Shown one piece after another: positions 7,879-16,596 of a DNA stretch of 64,000 nucleotides. Under the pieces are notes generated by a model, which worked only from the letters and a program-made list of their open reading frames with translations, was not told where the DNA came from and made no database searches. Both the position numbers and the translations under genes were made by a program. The stretch is from NCBI GenBank assembly GCA_003559095.1, contig PWMW01000264.1, positions 1 through 64,000 of the forward strand, in the 5' to 3' direction. Origin of the DNA: Clostridiales bacterium (GTDB taxonomy: Bacteria; Bacillota; Limnochordia; Darwinibacteriales; B1SED10-159). The number at the start of each line of letters is the position of its first letter. Within the stretch, counting starts at the first letter, position 1.

Positions 7879-8607
7879 CTAAGCAGACGCTGTCTCAGAA
7901 TCTGTTACTTGAATGAGCAGCACCGTCGTGTTATCGGGCCCACCAGATTCGTCCGCTCTGCGGACCAACTCATCAGCTGCGTCTGCGATTTTGCCGTGCT
8001 GTTCTAGCACCGCAACGATCGTGGGCTCTTCCACCACAGCGGTGAGTCCATCGCTGCACAGAATAATGCGGTCGTTCGGAACAAGCGGCACTTCTTGGGT
8101 ATCAACACGAATCGTCCCGGCACCCAATGCCTGCGTGAGCATGTTGCGCTGCGGATGGTGGCGGACGTCCTTGGGATCCAATTGGCCAGACCGCACTAGC
8201 TCTTGGGTCACGGAATGATCGACCGTCAGCTGCTGCAGTTGTCCCCCACGATAGAGATAGGCTCTGCTGTCACCCACGTGACCCAGAAAACCCTTCCCCG
8301 GATGCGATACGCCAGGTACAGCCACTAACGTGATGGTGGTCCCCATGCCGAAGAGACCGTTATTGTGCTCTGCTGCGCGCAGAATGCGTTCATGGGCCAT
8401 CTGGATGACCTGCTCGATCTCTGCTTGGGGTTCTTTCCATTCAAAGGCGAACTCGGCCACTGTATCGGCAGCCAACTGTGAAGCGATTTCGCCCGCTTGA
8501 TGTCCACCCATACCGTCGCAGACCACAGCACAAGTATCATTGTACCAAAAGGCGTCTTCATTGAGTTCCCGAACTTTGCCGCGACTCGTGGCAGCGACGA
8601 TCTGCAT
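7879..8607 (-). CDS. prpC: PP2C-family serine/threonine phosphatase
   Basis: Reverses phosphorylation by the PASTA kinase encoded just downstream. The 242-residue protein has all the PP2C metal motifs: CDGMGGHQAGE near residue 29, GHVGDSRAYL, DHS, LTQALG, CSDGLT and GGPDNTT near the end. There is no membrane segment, so it acts in the cytoplasm. Gap to prkC is 87 bases with no terminator seen. Confidence 0.95.
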   Translation of the reverse strand: MQIVAATSRGKVRELNEDAFWYNDTCAVVCDGMGGHQAGEIASQLAADTVAEFAFEWKEPQAEIEQVIQMAHERILRAAEHNNGLFGMGTTITLVAVPGVSHPGKGFLGHVGDSRAYLYRGGQLQQLTVDHSVTQELVRSGQLDPKDVRHHPQRNMLTQALGAGTIRVDTQEVPLVPNDRIILCSDGLTAVVEEPTIVAVLEQHGKIADAADELVRRADESGGPDNTTVLLIQVTDSETASA

Positions 8608-8661
8608 GTTGTCACTCCTTCAACCCGCCGCCATGTGCCTATGCAGGCTGCGGCCATTGGT

Positions 8662-9414
8662 TTAGCCATGGGGATGAAACTCGATAATGGAGTTCCCGAT
8701 CTGGATCACGTCGTCCGGCGCCAGGACAGTTTCACTGATGGCCGAACCGTTAACGAATGTGCCATTGGTGCTGTTGTTGTCTTTGATCACATAACCTTGT
8801 TGGTGCCTGCGGATCGTGGCATGCAGTCGGCTGGCTTTGGGGTCGCTCAGTTGGATACTGCACTGCGGGCCGCGGCCAATTTTTGTTAGGGAGCGAGTCA
8901 GCGAATGCTCTGCGCAAGTTCCATTGTGATGGGTTACGATGAGCCGCCCCGAGTGATTATCGCTCTCCAAGACTCGGAAAATCCTCGTCCCCCCTTCCAA
9001 GGAAGGTACATCTGAGGATTCATCCCAGTAACCTCCATCCGGTTCTCGGAACGCGGCTTCAACATGGATTTCACTGGGGGTTAGTTGATCGTCTGTGGCT
9101 AATACGATCTGGACCGGTCCGATGAAGCTTAAAGATCCTCTTTCGGCCTTTTCCAGCAAAACTCCTTTTAATTCTTCCAGCAAAGTGTGTTCTAGGGATC
9201 GAACTGCCGCAGCCGGGTTAGGATGCAGCAGGATCGTATACTCATTGGGCACATAGACCTTGGAGATGCTGACTTTGCGTCTGCTCTCCATGGTCCGCAG
9301 CAGGGCCTTGCCTAGATCAATGGGCTCCACAAGTCTACCCTTGGCCGGGTGGGCAATGCGCAGCAAAATAGCATCCCACATGCCCGCAATTGTATTGATG
9401 ACCTGTCTCACCAT
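8662..9414 (-). CDS. DUF3662 and FHA domain protein (FhaA-like)
   Basis: A 250-residue protein. Residues about 10-120 match the DUF3662 domain of actinobacterial FhaA. About 170-248 form a forkhead-associated domain with IGRGPQCSI, SRLHA and NSTNGTFVNG, the residues that read phosphothreonine. It is therefore likely to dock onto proteins phosphorylated by the PASTA kinase three genes on. Its ATG overlaps the rlmN stop by one base (TGATG). FhaA is best known from Actinobacteria, where it is tied to cell wall synthesis; that role here is inference. Confidence 0.85.
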   Translation of the reverse strand: MVRQVINTIAGMWDAILLRIAHPAKGRLVEPIDLGKALLRTMESRRKVSISKVYVPNEYTILLHPNPAAAVRSLEHTLLEELKGVLLEKAERGSLSFIGPVQIVLATDDQLTPSEIHVEAAFREPDGGYWDESSDVPSLEGGTRIFRVLESDNHSGRLIVTHHNGTCAEHSLTRSLTKIGRGPQCSIQLSDPKASRLHATIRRHQQGYVIKDNNSTNGTFVNGSAISETVLAPDDVIQIGNSIIEFHPHG

Positions 9415-10448
9415 CAGCCCTCCTCCCGCTGTCGCAGCTGCCCACAGGCACCATCGATGTCGGCTCCCCGTTCTCTGCGAACACTGGCTTGGATTCCTCG
9501 ATCTACCAGGATACTGAGGAAACGGTCAATGTCTCCGGCTGTGGGAGCCTGATAGGTGTCGTGTACCGAATTGACGGGGATCAGATTCACGTGACAGTGA
9601 ATGTCCCGAATTCGTTCAGCCAATAAACGCGCATCGTTCTTGGTATCGTTAAATCCTTTCACCAAAGCATATTCGAACGTTAACCGCCGCGAAGTGTCCT
9701 CCGCGTACGATGCACAGGCCGGTAAGAGTTCAGCTAGAGGATACCGTCGATTGATGGGCATGATCGCGGATCGCCGTTGATCATCAGGAGCGTGCAGCGA
9801 TACCGCCAGCGTAATTGGCAGACCTTCCCCGGCCAACTGGCGAATTTCTGGAACCAATCCGCATGTGGATACGGTCATGCGACGATAGCTAATGTTGAGT
9901 CCTTGGGGATCATGAAGCAGCTGCAGCGCTTTGATGGCGGCAGCATAATTAGCTAGCGGCTCACCCATACCCATGAACACCACATGCGTGACCGGTCCCG
10001 CAGTATGAGAATGTTGGACGTGCAGTACTTGACTGATAATCTCTGCTGGGTTGAGCTGTCGATGCAGACCCATCTGCCCTGTGGCACAAAAGGTGCAGCC
10101 CATGGCGCAGCCGACCTGCGTCGAGACACAGACCGTGGTCCGGTGTTCATCTGGGATCATGACCGCTTCGATGGTTTCGCCGTCCCCCAGGCCGAAGAGA
10201 TATTTAACCGTACCATCCTGCGATGTCTGGCGGCGGCGCTCATATAGTGACGGAAAGATGGCGTGTTCCTGCAGCCATGCCCGCAGTGAGCCAGGAAGAT
10301 TGCCCGCCTCCCGGAACTCACAGATGGCGCGGCGGTGGATCCAGTGAAATACCTGCTGGGCGCGAAAAGCAGGCCAACCGGCTTTGGTCAGCCATTGACG
10401 CAGTTCAAGCTGGAAAAATCCCGCCAAATGCGGCTCGTTGCTGGACAT
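9414..10448 (-). CDS. rlmN: Dual-specificity 23S rRNA/tRNA adenine C2 methyltransferase
   Basis: Radical SAM enzyme that methylates C2 of A2503 in 23S rRNA and A37 in some tRNAs. The 344 residues include the cluster motif CAMGCTFC (Cys114, 118, 121), MGMGEPLANY, and STCGLVP with the second methyl-carrying cysteine. The start ATG 10448 has GAGGTGAG upstream. It appears to lead the block rlmN-fhaA-prpC-prkC-rsgA-rpe. Confidence 0.95.
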   Translation of the reverse strand: MSSNEPHLAGFFQLELRQWLTKAGWPAFRAQQVFHWIHRRAICEFREAGNLPGSLRAWLQEHAIFPSLYERRRQTSQDGTVKYLFGLGDGETIEAVMIPDEHRTTVCVSTQVGCAMGCTFCATGQMGLHRQLNPAEIISQVLHVQHSHTAGPVTHVVFMGMGEPLANYAAAIKALQLLHDPQGLNISYRRMTVSTCGLVPEIRQLAGEGLPITLAVSLHAPDDQRRSAIMPINRRYPLAELLPACASYAEDTSRRLTFEYALVKGFNDTKNDARLLAERIRDIHCHVNLIPVNSVHDTYQAPTAGDIDRFLSILVDRGIQASVRRERGADIDGACGQLRQREEG

Positions 10449-10536
10449 AACTCACCTCATCGCACTGTTCCTTTGTATGATAGTTCATTCGCAGGGTTTT
10501 CGCAATCCTGGGGCCACCTCCGGCCGTTTTGCGAAT

Positions 10537-10563
10537 AAAAAAACTGGATGCCGTGACATCCAG
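10537..10563 (-). terminator. Terminator of tRNA-Pro
   Basis: Minus strand CTGGATG TCACGG CATCCAG followed by seven T, ten bases after the tRNA end. Confidence 0.9.
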
Positions 10564-10572
10564 ATGTAAGCA

Positions 10573-10649
<77 letters not shown>

Positions 10650-10675
10650 ACGAATTATTTGCTGAACCAAGAATA

Positions 10676-10704
10676 AGTATAACGGTCCTGCAGGACTTTG
10701 TCAA
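10676..10704 (-). promoter_or_regulatory. Promoter of tRNA-Pro
   Basis: TTGACA (10704-10699), 17-base spacer, TATACT (10681-10676) on the minus strand. Confidence 0.88.
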
Positions 10705-10768
10705 TAAAAAGCGAATTCTAGGCTGGAGTAGTGCCACCAAACCTCACCACAGAAAGGAAGTTTTTTAC

Positions 10769-11827
10769 TTGGAACCACTGAAAGTAGCCATTATTGGCTG
10801 TGGAAACGTCTCCAAAGTTCATTTTGCTGCCACTGCGGCCAACCCGCAGGCAGTCCTCGTAGCCGCCTGTGACGTCAAACCTGATCGTGCCAAAGCGTAT
10901 GGTGAGCAGTATTCTATACCATACTATACGGATTTTCACGAAGTCCTGGATCTCCAACCCGATGTGATCCACGTCTGCACGCCGCACCACACCCATGCAG
11001 AAATTGCCATTGCCGCTGCTAACAAAGGTATTCATGTGCTCACGGAAAAGCCGATGGCCGTTTCTCTGGCTGATGCTGACCGGATGATTGCGGCGGCGGA
11101 ACAGAACGGAATCTACTTCGGCGTTATCTTCCAAAACCGCTATAATCCCTCATCGGTGGCGGTCAAACAGCTTGTGGAGCAAGGCCGTTTGGGCAAGCTC
11201 TTGGGAGCGCGGATGTTTGTCACATGGTACCGTCCCGACGAGTATTATTCACTGAGTGATTGGAAGGGAACCTGGGACAAAGAAGGCGGCGGCGTCTTGA
11301 TTGACCAAGCTATCCACACCATCGATCTTATGCAGTGGATTGTCGGCGATATTGAGAGCCTTGAGGCAAGCATGGACAATCGTACCCATGATACCACTGA
11401 TGTGGAGGACGTGGCTGAAGCCACAGTCTACTTCAAAAACGGTGTCATCGGCAGTCTCTACGCAGTGAACTACTTCACATATGATGCCGATGTCCTCTTG
11501 GAAATCCACGGGAAGAAGGGCGTTGCCCGAATCGAAAAGGATACGGCCACCATTACTTTGACCGGTCAAGAACCGCAGATTGTGCGGCCGCACGACGAAG
11601 AAAAGGCTGTTGGTAAGTCCTATTGGGGTGTAAGTCACAAGATTCAGATCGATAAGTTCTACCAAGCTGTCATCAACAAAACGCCGCTGGAGATCGATGG
11701 CCACGAAGGACGTCATGCCTTGGAGATCGTCCGCTCTATTTACTACAGCGGTGGCCAAGGCGGCACCCGAGTTCCTTTCCCTTTCGCCGAGCCCGACGGT
11801 TTTCAGCCCAAGAGCCTCACCCGCTGA
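10769..11827 (+). CDS. Gfo/Idh/MocA family oxidoreductase
   Basis: An NAD(P)-dependent sugar or polyol dehydrogenase of 352 residues; the substrate cannot be read from sequence. The N-terminal Rossmann fold shows AIIGCGNVSKVH, and the family lysine motif is TEKPMAV near residue 93. The C-terminal domain has GGGVLIDQAIHTIDLMQW, typical of inositol- or glucose-type dehydrogenases. Start TTG 10769 follows AGAAAGGAAG. It is a single gene on the plus strand inside a mainly minus-strand housekeeping region, with a strong terminator after it, which suggests a later insertion. Confidence 0.88.
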   Translation: MEPLKVAIIGCGNVSKVHFAATAANPQAVLVAACDVKPDRAKAYGEQYSIPYYTDFHEVLDLQPDVIHVCTPHHTHAEIAIAAANKGIHVLTEKPMAVSLADADRMIAAAEQNGIYFGVIFQNRYNPSSVAVKQLVEQGRLGKLLGARMFVTWYRPDEYYSLSDWKGTWDKEGGGVLIDQAIHTIDLMQWIVGDIESLEASMDNRTHDTTDVEDVAEATVYFKNGVIGSLYAVNYFTYDADVLLEIHGKKGVARIEKDTATITLTGQEPQIVRPHDEEKAVGKSYWGVSHKIQIDKFYQAVINKTPLEIDGHEGRHALEIVRSIYYSGGQGGTRVPFPFAEPDGFQPKSLTR

Positions 11828-11845
11828 GTTCCCAGGAAACACTGA

Positions 11846-11880
11846 GACCTCGCCCCCTGTGGGCGAGGTCGTTTTTGTTG
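11846..11880 (+). terminator. Terminator after the Gfo/Idh/MocA gene
   Basis: Ten-bp stem GACCTCGCCC / GGGCGAGGTC with a CCTGT loop, then GTTTTTGTTG. It separates this gene from the converging spo0A. Confidence 0.9.
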
Positions 11881-11887
11881 CCGAGCA

Positions 11888-12646
11888 TCACTGTGGCAGC
11901 TGTCCCGGGGCACGCAGGCTCTCCACCAGGCAGGCAATGACCAAAGAGTTGGTCGGAACCCGCTGTTCCTGGTATGCTCCACATATCCCTTTCATGTAAT
12001 CACGATCACCGTGATCCCAAGCATAGGACACGGCATGCCGAATAGCTGCCTCAACGCCGCTGGGGGTTGTCTGGAAAGTACGGGCCACTGTGGGGTACAG
12101 TTCCTTGGTAAGAGAACCGGCTAAATACCCCTTGGCCGCACAGAGCACTACGGCTTCCCGCAGGTATGAAAACCCCTTGAAGTGCGAAGGCACTCCCATG
12201 TTCATCAAAAGGCTCGTAACGTCCGCTTCTAAGGTTTCCCGCTGCCGTCTGGGCGCACCTTGTGGGACCGCTGGTGATGCCTGCCCATCCAGCTCTTGAA
12301 TGTGAAGCAGAAGTGTTTCCACGCTGAAAGGCTTGACTAAGAATCGATCCACACCAAGGTCGAGCATCTTGGCCATGATCTCATCGCGCCCAAATGCCGT
12401 GAGCACGATGATTTTTGGGCGTTTGCCTTGATCTTGGGTCTGCAGGTGCTCAAGGACGCCGAGACCATCGATTTTGGGCATGGCCAAGTCCAAGATTACC
12501 ATATCAGGCTGGTGGTCTTTCATCTGCTGAAGGCCATCAGCCCCATCATAGGCCTGGCCTACTACGCGCATACCTGGCTGTTGATTGAGATATTCCGCAA
12601 TGACTTGGCAGAGCTCGACGTTGTTATCAATAATCAAGATATCCAT
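11888..12646 (-). CDS. spo0A: Sporulation master regulator Spo0A
   Basis: Response regulator that switches cells into sporulation once phosphorylated. The 252 residues hold a receiver domain (1-120) with phospho-acceptor Asp53 in VILDLAMP and the conserved Thr/Lys of VLTAF and VKPF. The C-terminal Spo0A DNA-binding domain (about 140-250) has LTKELYPTVARTF and TTPSGVEAAIRHAV. It is somewhat divergent, so a paralogue is possible, but the domain is specific to Spo0A. It lies 21 bases after rsmB with no terminator or promoter between, so read-through is likely. The usual neighbours spoIVB and recN are absent. Confidence 0.9.
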   Translation of the reverse strand: MDILIIDNNVELCQVIAEYLNQQPGMRVVGQAYDGADGLQQMKDHQPDMVILDLAMPKIDGLGVLEHLQTQDQGKRPKIIVLTAFGRDEIMAKMLDLGVDRFLVKPFSVETLLLHIQELDGQASPAVPQGAPRRQRETLEADVTSLLMNMGVPSHFKGFSYLREAVVLCAAKGYLAGSLTKELYPTVARTFQTTPSGVEAAIRHAVSYAWDHGDRDYMKGICGAYQEQRVPTNSLVIACLVESLRAPGQLPQ

Positions 12647-12667
12647 TGCTACCTCCCATAGTTGGGC

Positions 12668-14011
12668 TCAAGGATTAGCCAAACCGCAGTTCTGACGGCG
12701 GCGCAGAGCCGCCACGAAGAACCCGTCTGTATCATGAACATGCGGCCAGATCTGCAGCATACCCGGATGTTTGTGGGCAGGAAACCAATGGGGCAGCGGT
12801 TCCGGCTGGAAGTCCGGGAAGGTATCCAGAAACCAACGAACCTGGTCTTCGTTTTCGCTGGGTTCTGTGGTGCACGTGGAGTAGATCAGCAGGCCTCCCG
12901 GTGCAGTCAAGCGTGCCGCGTTGTTCAGAAGGCGCCGCTGCACGGCTGCCAGTTGGGCAATCTGCGCCGGTGATTTCTGCCACCGCATATCCGGTTTGTG
13001 GTTCAATGTGCCGAGACCGCTGCATGGAGCATCCAAGAAGACCCGCGCGCATGGTTCTCGGCGCAGTTCGCCGGCATCGCCACAGACGATCTCTACATTC
13101 CGTACTCCGAGACGATCCAGATTAGACCGCAGCGTGGCAAGACGATCGGGGCTTTGATCCACTGCTGTTAAATTGCCTGTGTTACCCATGCGTTCGGCAA
13201 TATGGGCGGTTTTTCCTCCCGGTGCACTGCAGAGATCGATCACGGACAGGCCCGGGCGGAGCTGGCCAGCGTAGGCCGGCAGGCACGATGCTTCGCTTTG
13301 GATGTAAAACCAGCCAGCCAGCAGACCTTGATGCTGTAGGAGCTGCTGGTGCGATGTGGCCACAAAAGCGTCTGGTATAAGAGAACTGGAATTTCGCCAC
13401 AGACCAACGTCACGCAGCGCAGCGTGAAGCTCGGCACCACCGATGCGCAGCCAGTTGTGGCGAGCCGTGGACTTGGGCCTGCGGTTAAGTGCTTCCGCCA
13501 TTGTTACCGCCCCAGCCGGGCCCAGCTGCTGCTGCCAGCGCTCACCAAGCCAACGGGGAAACGACTGGACAATGTGTATGTAGTTCAGCGGATCTTGCTG
13601 CCGGTCGGGCCAGGAAATGCTGTTCCTTCCGCGAATTAGGCTCCGCAGAACGGCATTGACGTAACCGGCAGTACCGCGATGACTTACCTTGTGCGCCACA
13701 TTGACCATCTCGTTAACAGCGGCCGCATTCGGCACATGGTCGAAGAAGAGGACCTGCAGTGCTCCTAATCGCAGAATGATGCGGGTTAGGGCCGGAAGCT
13801 GGGCCATGGGTTTTTTCGAGAATACATTCAAGGCGTAGTCAAGGGCCATCTTGCGACGGGCGCATTCATGGGTCAACTGTGTTAAGAAACGGCGGTCTTG
13901 GGCGGACAACGGAACCCGTGCCAACGAAGCCGCGACGGCGTCCTCAAGAAACTGATTGTGTTCTTCGGCATCACGTAGTGTTATAACAGCCAAATGGCGC
14001 ACATTGGCCAC
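12668..14011 (-). CDS. rsmB: 16S rRNA (cytosine-967-C5) methyltransferase
   Basis: Methylates C967 of 16S rRNA. An N-terminal NusB-like RNA-binding domain covers about residues 15-140. The C-terminal SAM-dependent domain has LCSAPGGKTAHIA, DAPCSGLGTL (catalytic-site cysteine) and YSTCTTEP (second cysteine). The start is GTG 14011, six bases after GGGGAGGGG; earlier in-frame codons lie in the terminator of the upstream gene. 447 residues, the normal length. It sits in the conserved fmt-zinc protease-rsmB order. Confidence 0.94.
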   Translation of the reverse strand: MANVRHLAVITLRDAEEHNQFLEDAVAASLARVPLSAQDRRFLTQLTHECARRKMALDYALNVFSKKPMAQLPALTRIILRLGALQVLFFDHVPNAAAVNEMVNVAHKVSHRGTAGYVNAVLRSLIRGRNSISWPDRQQDPLNYIHIVQSFPRWLGERWQQQLGPAGAVTMAEALNRRPKSTARHNWLRIGGAELHAALRDVGLWRNSSSLIPDAFVATSHQQLLQHQGLLAGWFYIQSEASCLPAYAGQLRPGLSVIDLCSAPGGKTAHIAERMGNTGNLTAVDQSPDRLATLRSNLDRLGVRNVEIVCGDAGELRREPCARVFLDAPCSGLGTLNHKPDMRWQKSPAQIAQLAAVQRRLLNNAARLTAPGGLLIYSTCTTEPSENEDQVRWFLDTFPDFQPEPLPHWFPAHKHPGMLQIWPHVHDTDGFFVAALRRRQNCGLANP

Positions 14012-14063
14012 AGCGACCCCTCCCCGCATATGAAGCATAGTCCCGCGAAATTTGGGAACGACA

Positions 14064-14091
14064 GCAAAAAGCCGGTGGCCACCCACCGGCT
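14064..14091 (-). terminator. Terminator after the zinc metallopeptidase
   Basis: Minus strand AGCCGGTGG GTGG CCACCGGCT followed by TTTTGCTG. It separates the protease from rsmB, which may have its own weak promoter or rely on read-through. Confidence 0.8.
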
Positions 14092-14095
14092 TTGT

Positions 14096-14782
14096 TCAGC
14101 GCCGTGCACCTCGCAGTATGAGCAGACGAATTAACTGACTAGCTGCCACAGCCACACCGGCCACATACGTCAGGGCCGCAGCATTCAGTACCGCTTTGGC
14201 CTTGGGCACCTCAGCCGTGGTGACGTAGCCACCGGATTGCAGAAGTTGAATCGCCCTGCTCGATGCATTGAACTCTACCGGCAGTGTTACTAACTGAAAC
14301 AGCAGTGCCGCCAGGAAAAACCAAATGCCGATGAGCATCAGCGAATCAAATGCGAACAAAAACCCAATGAAGAATAGCGGAAAGGCCATGTTGGAGCCGA
14401 TTTGGGCCACTGGGACCAGATTATTCCGCAGCTCCAGTGGAAAGTAACTGTGGGAATGCTGCAGTGCATGCCCAGTTTCATGGGCTGCCACGCCCAGCGC
14501 AGCCAGACTGGAGTTGCGATACACCTGGGGCGACAGCCGCAGGATGCGCTTTCTGGGATCATAATGGTCTGAGAGTTGACCTTCGGTAACTTGGATGGGG
14601 ATATCATGAAGACCGTTGGCATCCAGAATGGCACGGGCCACCTGCGCCCCCGTCATTCCCGAAGATGCATATTCCCGCGAATACGTCTGGAACGTCGTCT
14701 TAACTTTGTTCTGGGCATACATGGCAAAAAGCAGAGCGGGAAGCAGCAATATCCATGTGGGATCAAAAAGGAACATCGGCAT
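14096..14782 (-). CDS. Membrane zinc metallopeptidase, YugP/DUF2268-like (Zn_peptidase_2)
   Basis: A 228-residue integral membrane protein of the Zn_peptidase_2 family (B. subtilis YugP). A membrane span comes first (about 8-22). Then HETGH at 101-105 supplies the zinc histidines and catalytic glutamate. Two or three further spans lie at about 125-175 and 195-220. Substrates are unknown in the family. The gene is regularly found between fmt and rsmB in Firmicutes. It has a 146-base leader with motifs shared with the oppD leader. Confidence 0.85.
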   Translation of the reverse strand: MPMFLFDPTWILLLPALLFAMYAQNKVKTTFQTYSREYASSGMTGAQVARAILDANGLHDIPIQVTEGQLSDHYDPRKRILRLSPQVYRNSSLAALGVAAHETGHALQHSHSYFPLELRNNLVPVAQIGSNMAFPLFFIGFLFAFDSLMLIGIWFFLAALLFQLVTLPVEFNASSRAIQLLQSGGYVTTAEVPKAKAVLNAAALTYVAGVAVAASQLIRLLILRGARR

Positions 14783-14928
14783 GTTTCAATCACTCCTTTT
14801 CAGCAGGTACGCAGGCGCCAGGGCTGTCAGCATTGATGGCTGACCCAGCTGCCGCCAGCCTAACGGTACCCGAAGCTCGAATGCCTTTGTGTGGGCCCGA
14901 TGACGCACCGTCCTTGGGATTACCAATC
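14783..14928 (-). promoter_or_regulatory. Leader of the zinc protease gene; motifs shared with the oppD leader
   Basis: 146 bases between the DUF116 stop and the protease start. On the plus strand it contains, in order, GTCAGC (14826), TGATGGCTG (14834), GCTGCC (14848), GGTACC (14865), TCGA (14877), ATGCC (14881) and ATGACGC (14900). The same order occurs in the leader at 55750-56041. I could not match it to a known riboswitch class. Confidence 0.4.
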
Positions 14929-15672
14929 CTATTGGACTAAGGACCGGATGGTCTTCTCTACATCCGCTACGTTCAAAGTCGTATTATAGCACGGTCCGTT
15001 GGGACGCTCGTTGAGGATACCCACAACGTGAATTTTGCGGACATCTTGAATGCCTGCGGCCAGATCACGCTCACAGGCTACGCCGACGACCACCTTGGGC
15101 CGCAGATCCATGATGATCTTGCGGGCTAAGGTGCCTCCGGTGGCTACAGCCATGTGAAAGCCATACTGGCGCTGCAGATCAAGAAGGTCACCGATGACAC
15201 ATTGGCCGCACTGGCGGCAATGATTCACATCCACCGTAATTCGATGCCGACAATCTGCCCACTGGAGGCAGTGAGGAAGCAACAGCAGAATTTCATCCGG
15301 CTGAGCCTTCACCTGCTTCATAGCAGCCAGCTGGTTGTGGATCTCGATGAACGATCCGCGCACACGATCCTTTTCGAGGCCCAGAATGCGTCCGGCCAGC
15401 ATGGCAGCGGGGTACAGAGCGGCCGTACTCCACTGGGCGAAACCATGCAGTGTTTTGGGCAGCTGGCCGCGACGGATTCCCATCAACGCAGTGAGGCCAC
15501 CCAAAAGAACGACGACCATGGCTGCGAAAATTCCCACAGCCACCGTGGTCCAGATGGCCGAAATGCGGGTGGAGATCAGCAGGAAGCTGCCAGCCACCAC
15601 AAGCAGGGCTGCGGCAGCGAGAACAAACAGTTTCGGCGGCGAGGTATGCGAGGCATTGGATTTGTCAAGCAT
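14929..15672 (-). CDS. DUF116 domain membrane protein
   Basis: A 247-residue protein. Residues 10-60 contain two hydrophobic spans. From about 110 onward it matches DUF116, with the cysteine-rich stretch CLQWADC and CRQCGQCVIGDL that could hold a metal cluster, then VVVGVACERDLAAGI. The function of DUF116 is unknown; in Clostridia it is often encoded beside fmt and def, as here. Start ATG 15672 overlaps the end of fmt by eight bases; the longer open frame runs inside fmt and is rejected. Confidence 0.85.
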   Translation of the reverse strand: MLDKSNASHTSPPKLFVLAAAALLVVAGSFLLISTRISAIWTTVAVGIFAAMVVVLLGGLTALMGIRRGQLPKTLHGFAQWSTAALYPAAMLAGRILGLEKDRVRGSFIEIHNQLAAMKQVKAQPDEILLLLPHCLQWADCRHRITVDVNHCRQCGQCVIGDLLDLQRQYGFHMAVATGGTLARKIIMDLRPKVVVGVACERDLAAGIQDVRKIHVVGILNERPNGPCYNTTLNVADVEKTIRSLVQ

Positions 15673-16591
15673 GGTCGAAGGTGTCTCCTGGTTGTATTCG
15701 CAGTCCGTTGGCGGCATCTCGCCCCTGCAGCCAACGGGAACCCGGTCGCTGAACTTCTTCGAGCCGAAGCAGTCCAGCGCCAGTTCCAACTATGATACCA
15801 TATTCGTCGATCCTCTGCACCTCTGCGGGGGTCCCCTGCCCCGGCACGGCTGCCGCCCTGCGAATTTTCAGAGGACTGTCTTTGAAGTACGTGAAAGCGC
15901 CGGGCCAGGGATCCATGCCCCGGACCAGATTGGCCAATTTGGATGCAGGCTCCGTCCAGTTCAAGCGCCCATCATCCTTGGAGAGCTTGAAGGCATACGT
16001 CGCTTGCTCGTGGTCTTGGGGAATGCGCGGCGCCGTCCCGGCTTCTAACTGCCGCAGTGTTTCCCCTAGGAGCTCAGCACCAACATGCATCATGCGATCG
16101 TGAAGAGTGCCAGCCGTATCTGAAGCAGCAATATCCATGGTTCGTTGGAGAATGATGTCGCCGGCATCCCACTGTTCGGACAAATACATGGTGGTGACTC
16201 CCGTTTGGCGGCATCCATCGGCAATGGCGCGATGAATTGGTGCTGCTCCGCGATATTTGGGCAGCAGGGATCCATGGACATTGATACACCCATGAGGTGC
16301 CAGCTGCAGAATAGACCCCGGGATCTTCTGGCCAAAGGCCACTACGACGATAACATCGGGGTTTTCCTGGCGCAGTTTGTCTACGAAGTCGGCGTTGGCA
16401 ACTTTTTGCGGCTGGTGCACCGGTAGGCCCAGTTCCAGCGCCTTGGACTTCACTGGGGAAAACTGCACTCTGTGACCCCGTCCTTTGGCCCGGTCGGGCT
16501 GGGTAACAACCGACGTCACGGCGTGCTCTTGGGCAGCGATCGCAAGTGATGGCACCGCAAATTCTGGAGTACCCATAAACACGATGTTCAT
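15665..16591 (-). CDS. fmt: Methionyl-tRNA formyltransferase
   Basis: Formylates the initiator Met-tRNA using 10-formyl-tetrahydrofolate. The 308 residues begin MNIVFMGTPEFAVPSL and carry the signature HGSLLPKYRGAAPI with the catalytic histidine. The C-terminal half holds the tRNA-binding OB-fold domain. Start ATG 16591 is five bases after the def stop region, with AGGTGA upstream. Confidence 0.96.
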   Translation of the reverse strand: MNIVFMGTPEFAVPSLAIAAQEHAVTSVVTQPDRAKGRGHRVQFSPVKSKALELGLPVHQPQKVANADFVDKLRQENPDVIVVVAFGQKIPGSILQLAPHGCINVHGSLLPKYRGAAPIHRAIADGCRQTGVTTMYLSEQWDAGDIILQRTMDIAASDTAGTLHDRMMHVGAELLGETLRQLEAGTAPRIPQDHEQATYAFKLSKDDGRLNWTEPASKLANLVRGMDPWPGAFTYFKDSPLKIRRAAAVPGQGTPAEVQRIDEYGIIVGTGAGLLRLEEVQRPGSRWLQGRDAANGLRIQPGDTFDHA

Positions 16592-16596
16592 CTACA

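Noticed and set aside
14783..14928. ydaO (c-di-AMP) or cobalamin riboswitch in the 14.8-kb and 55.9-kb leaders
   Set aside because: The conserved blocks of these classes, as I know them, are not present in either orientation.
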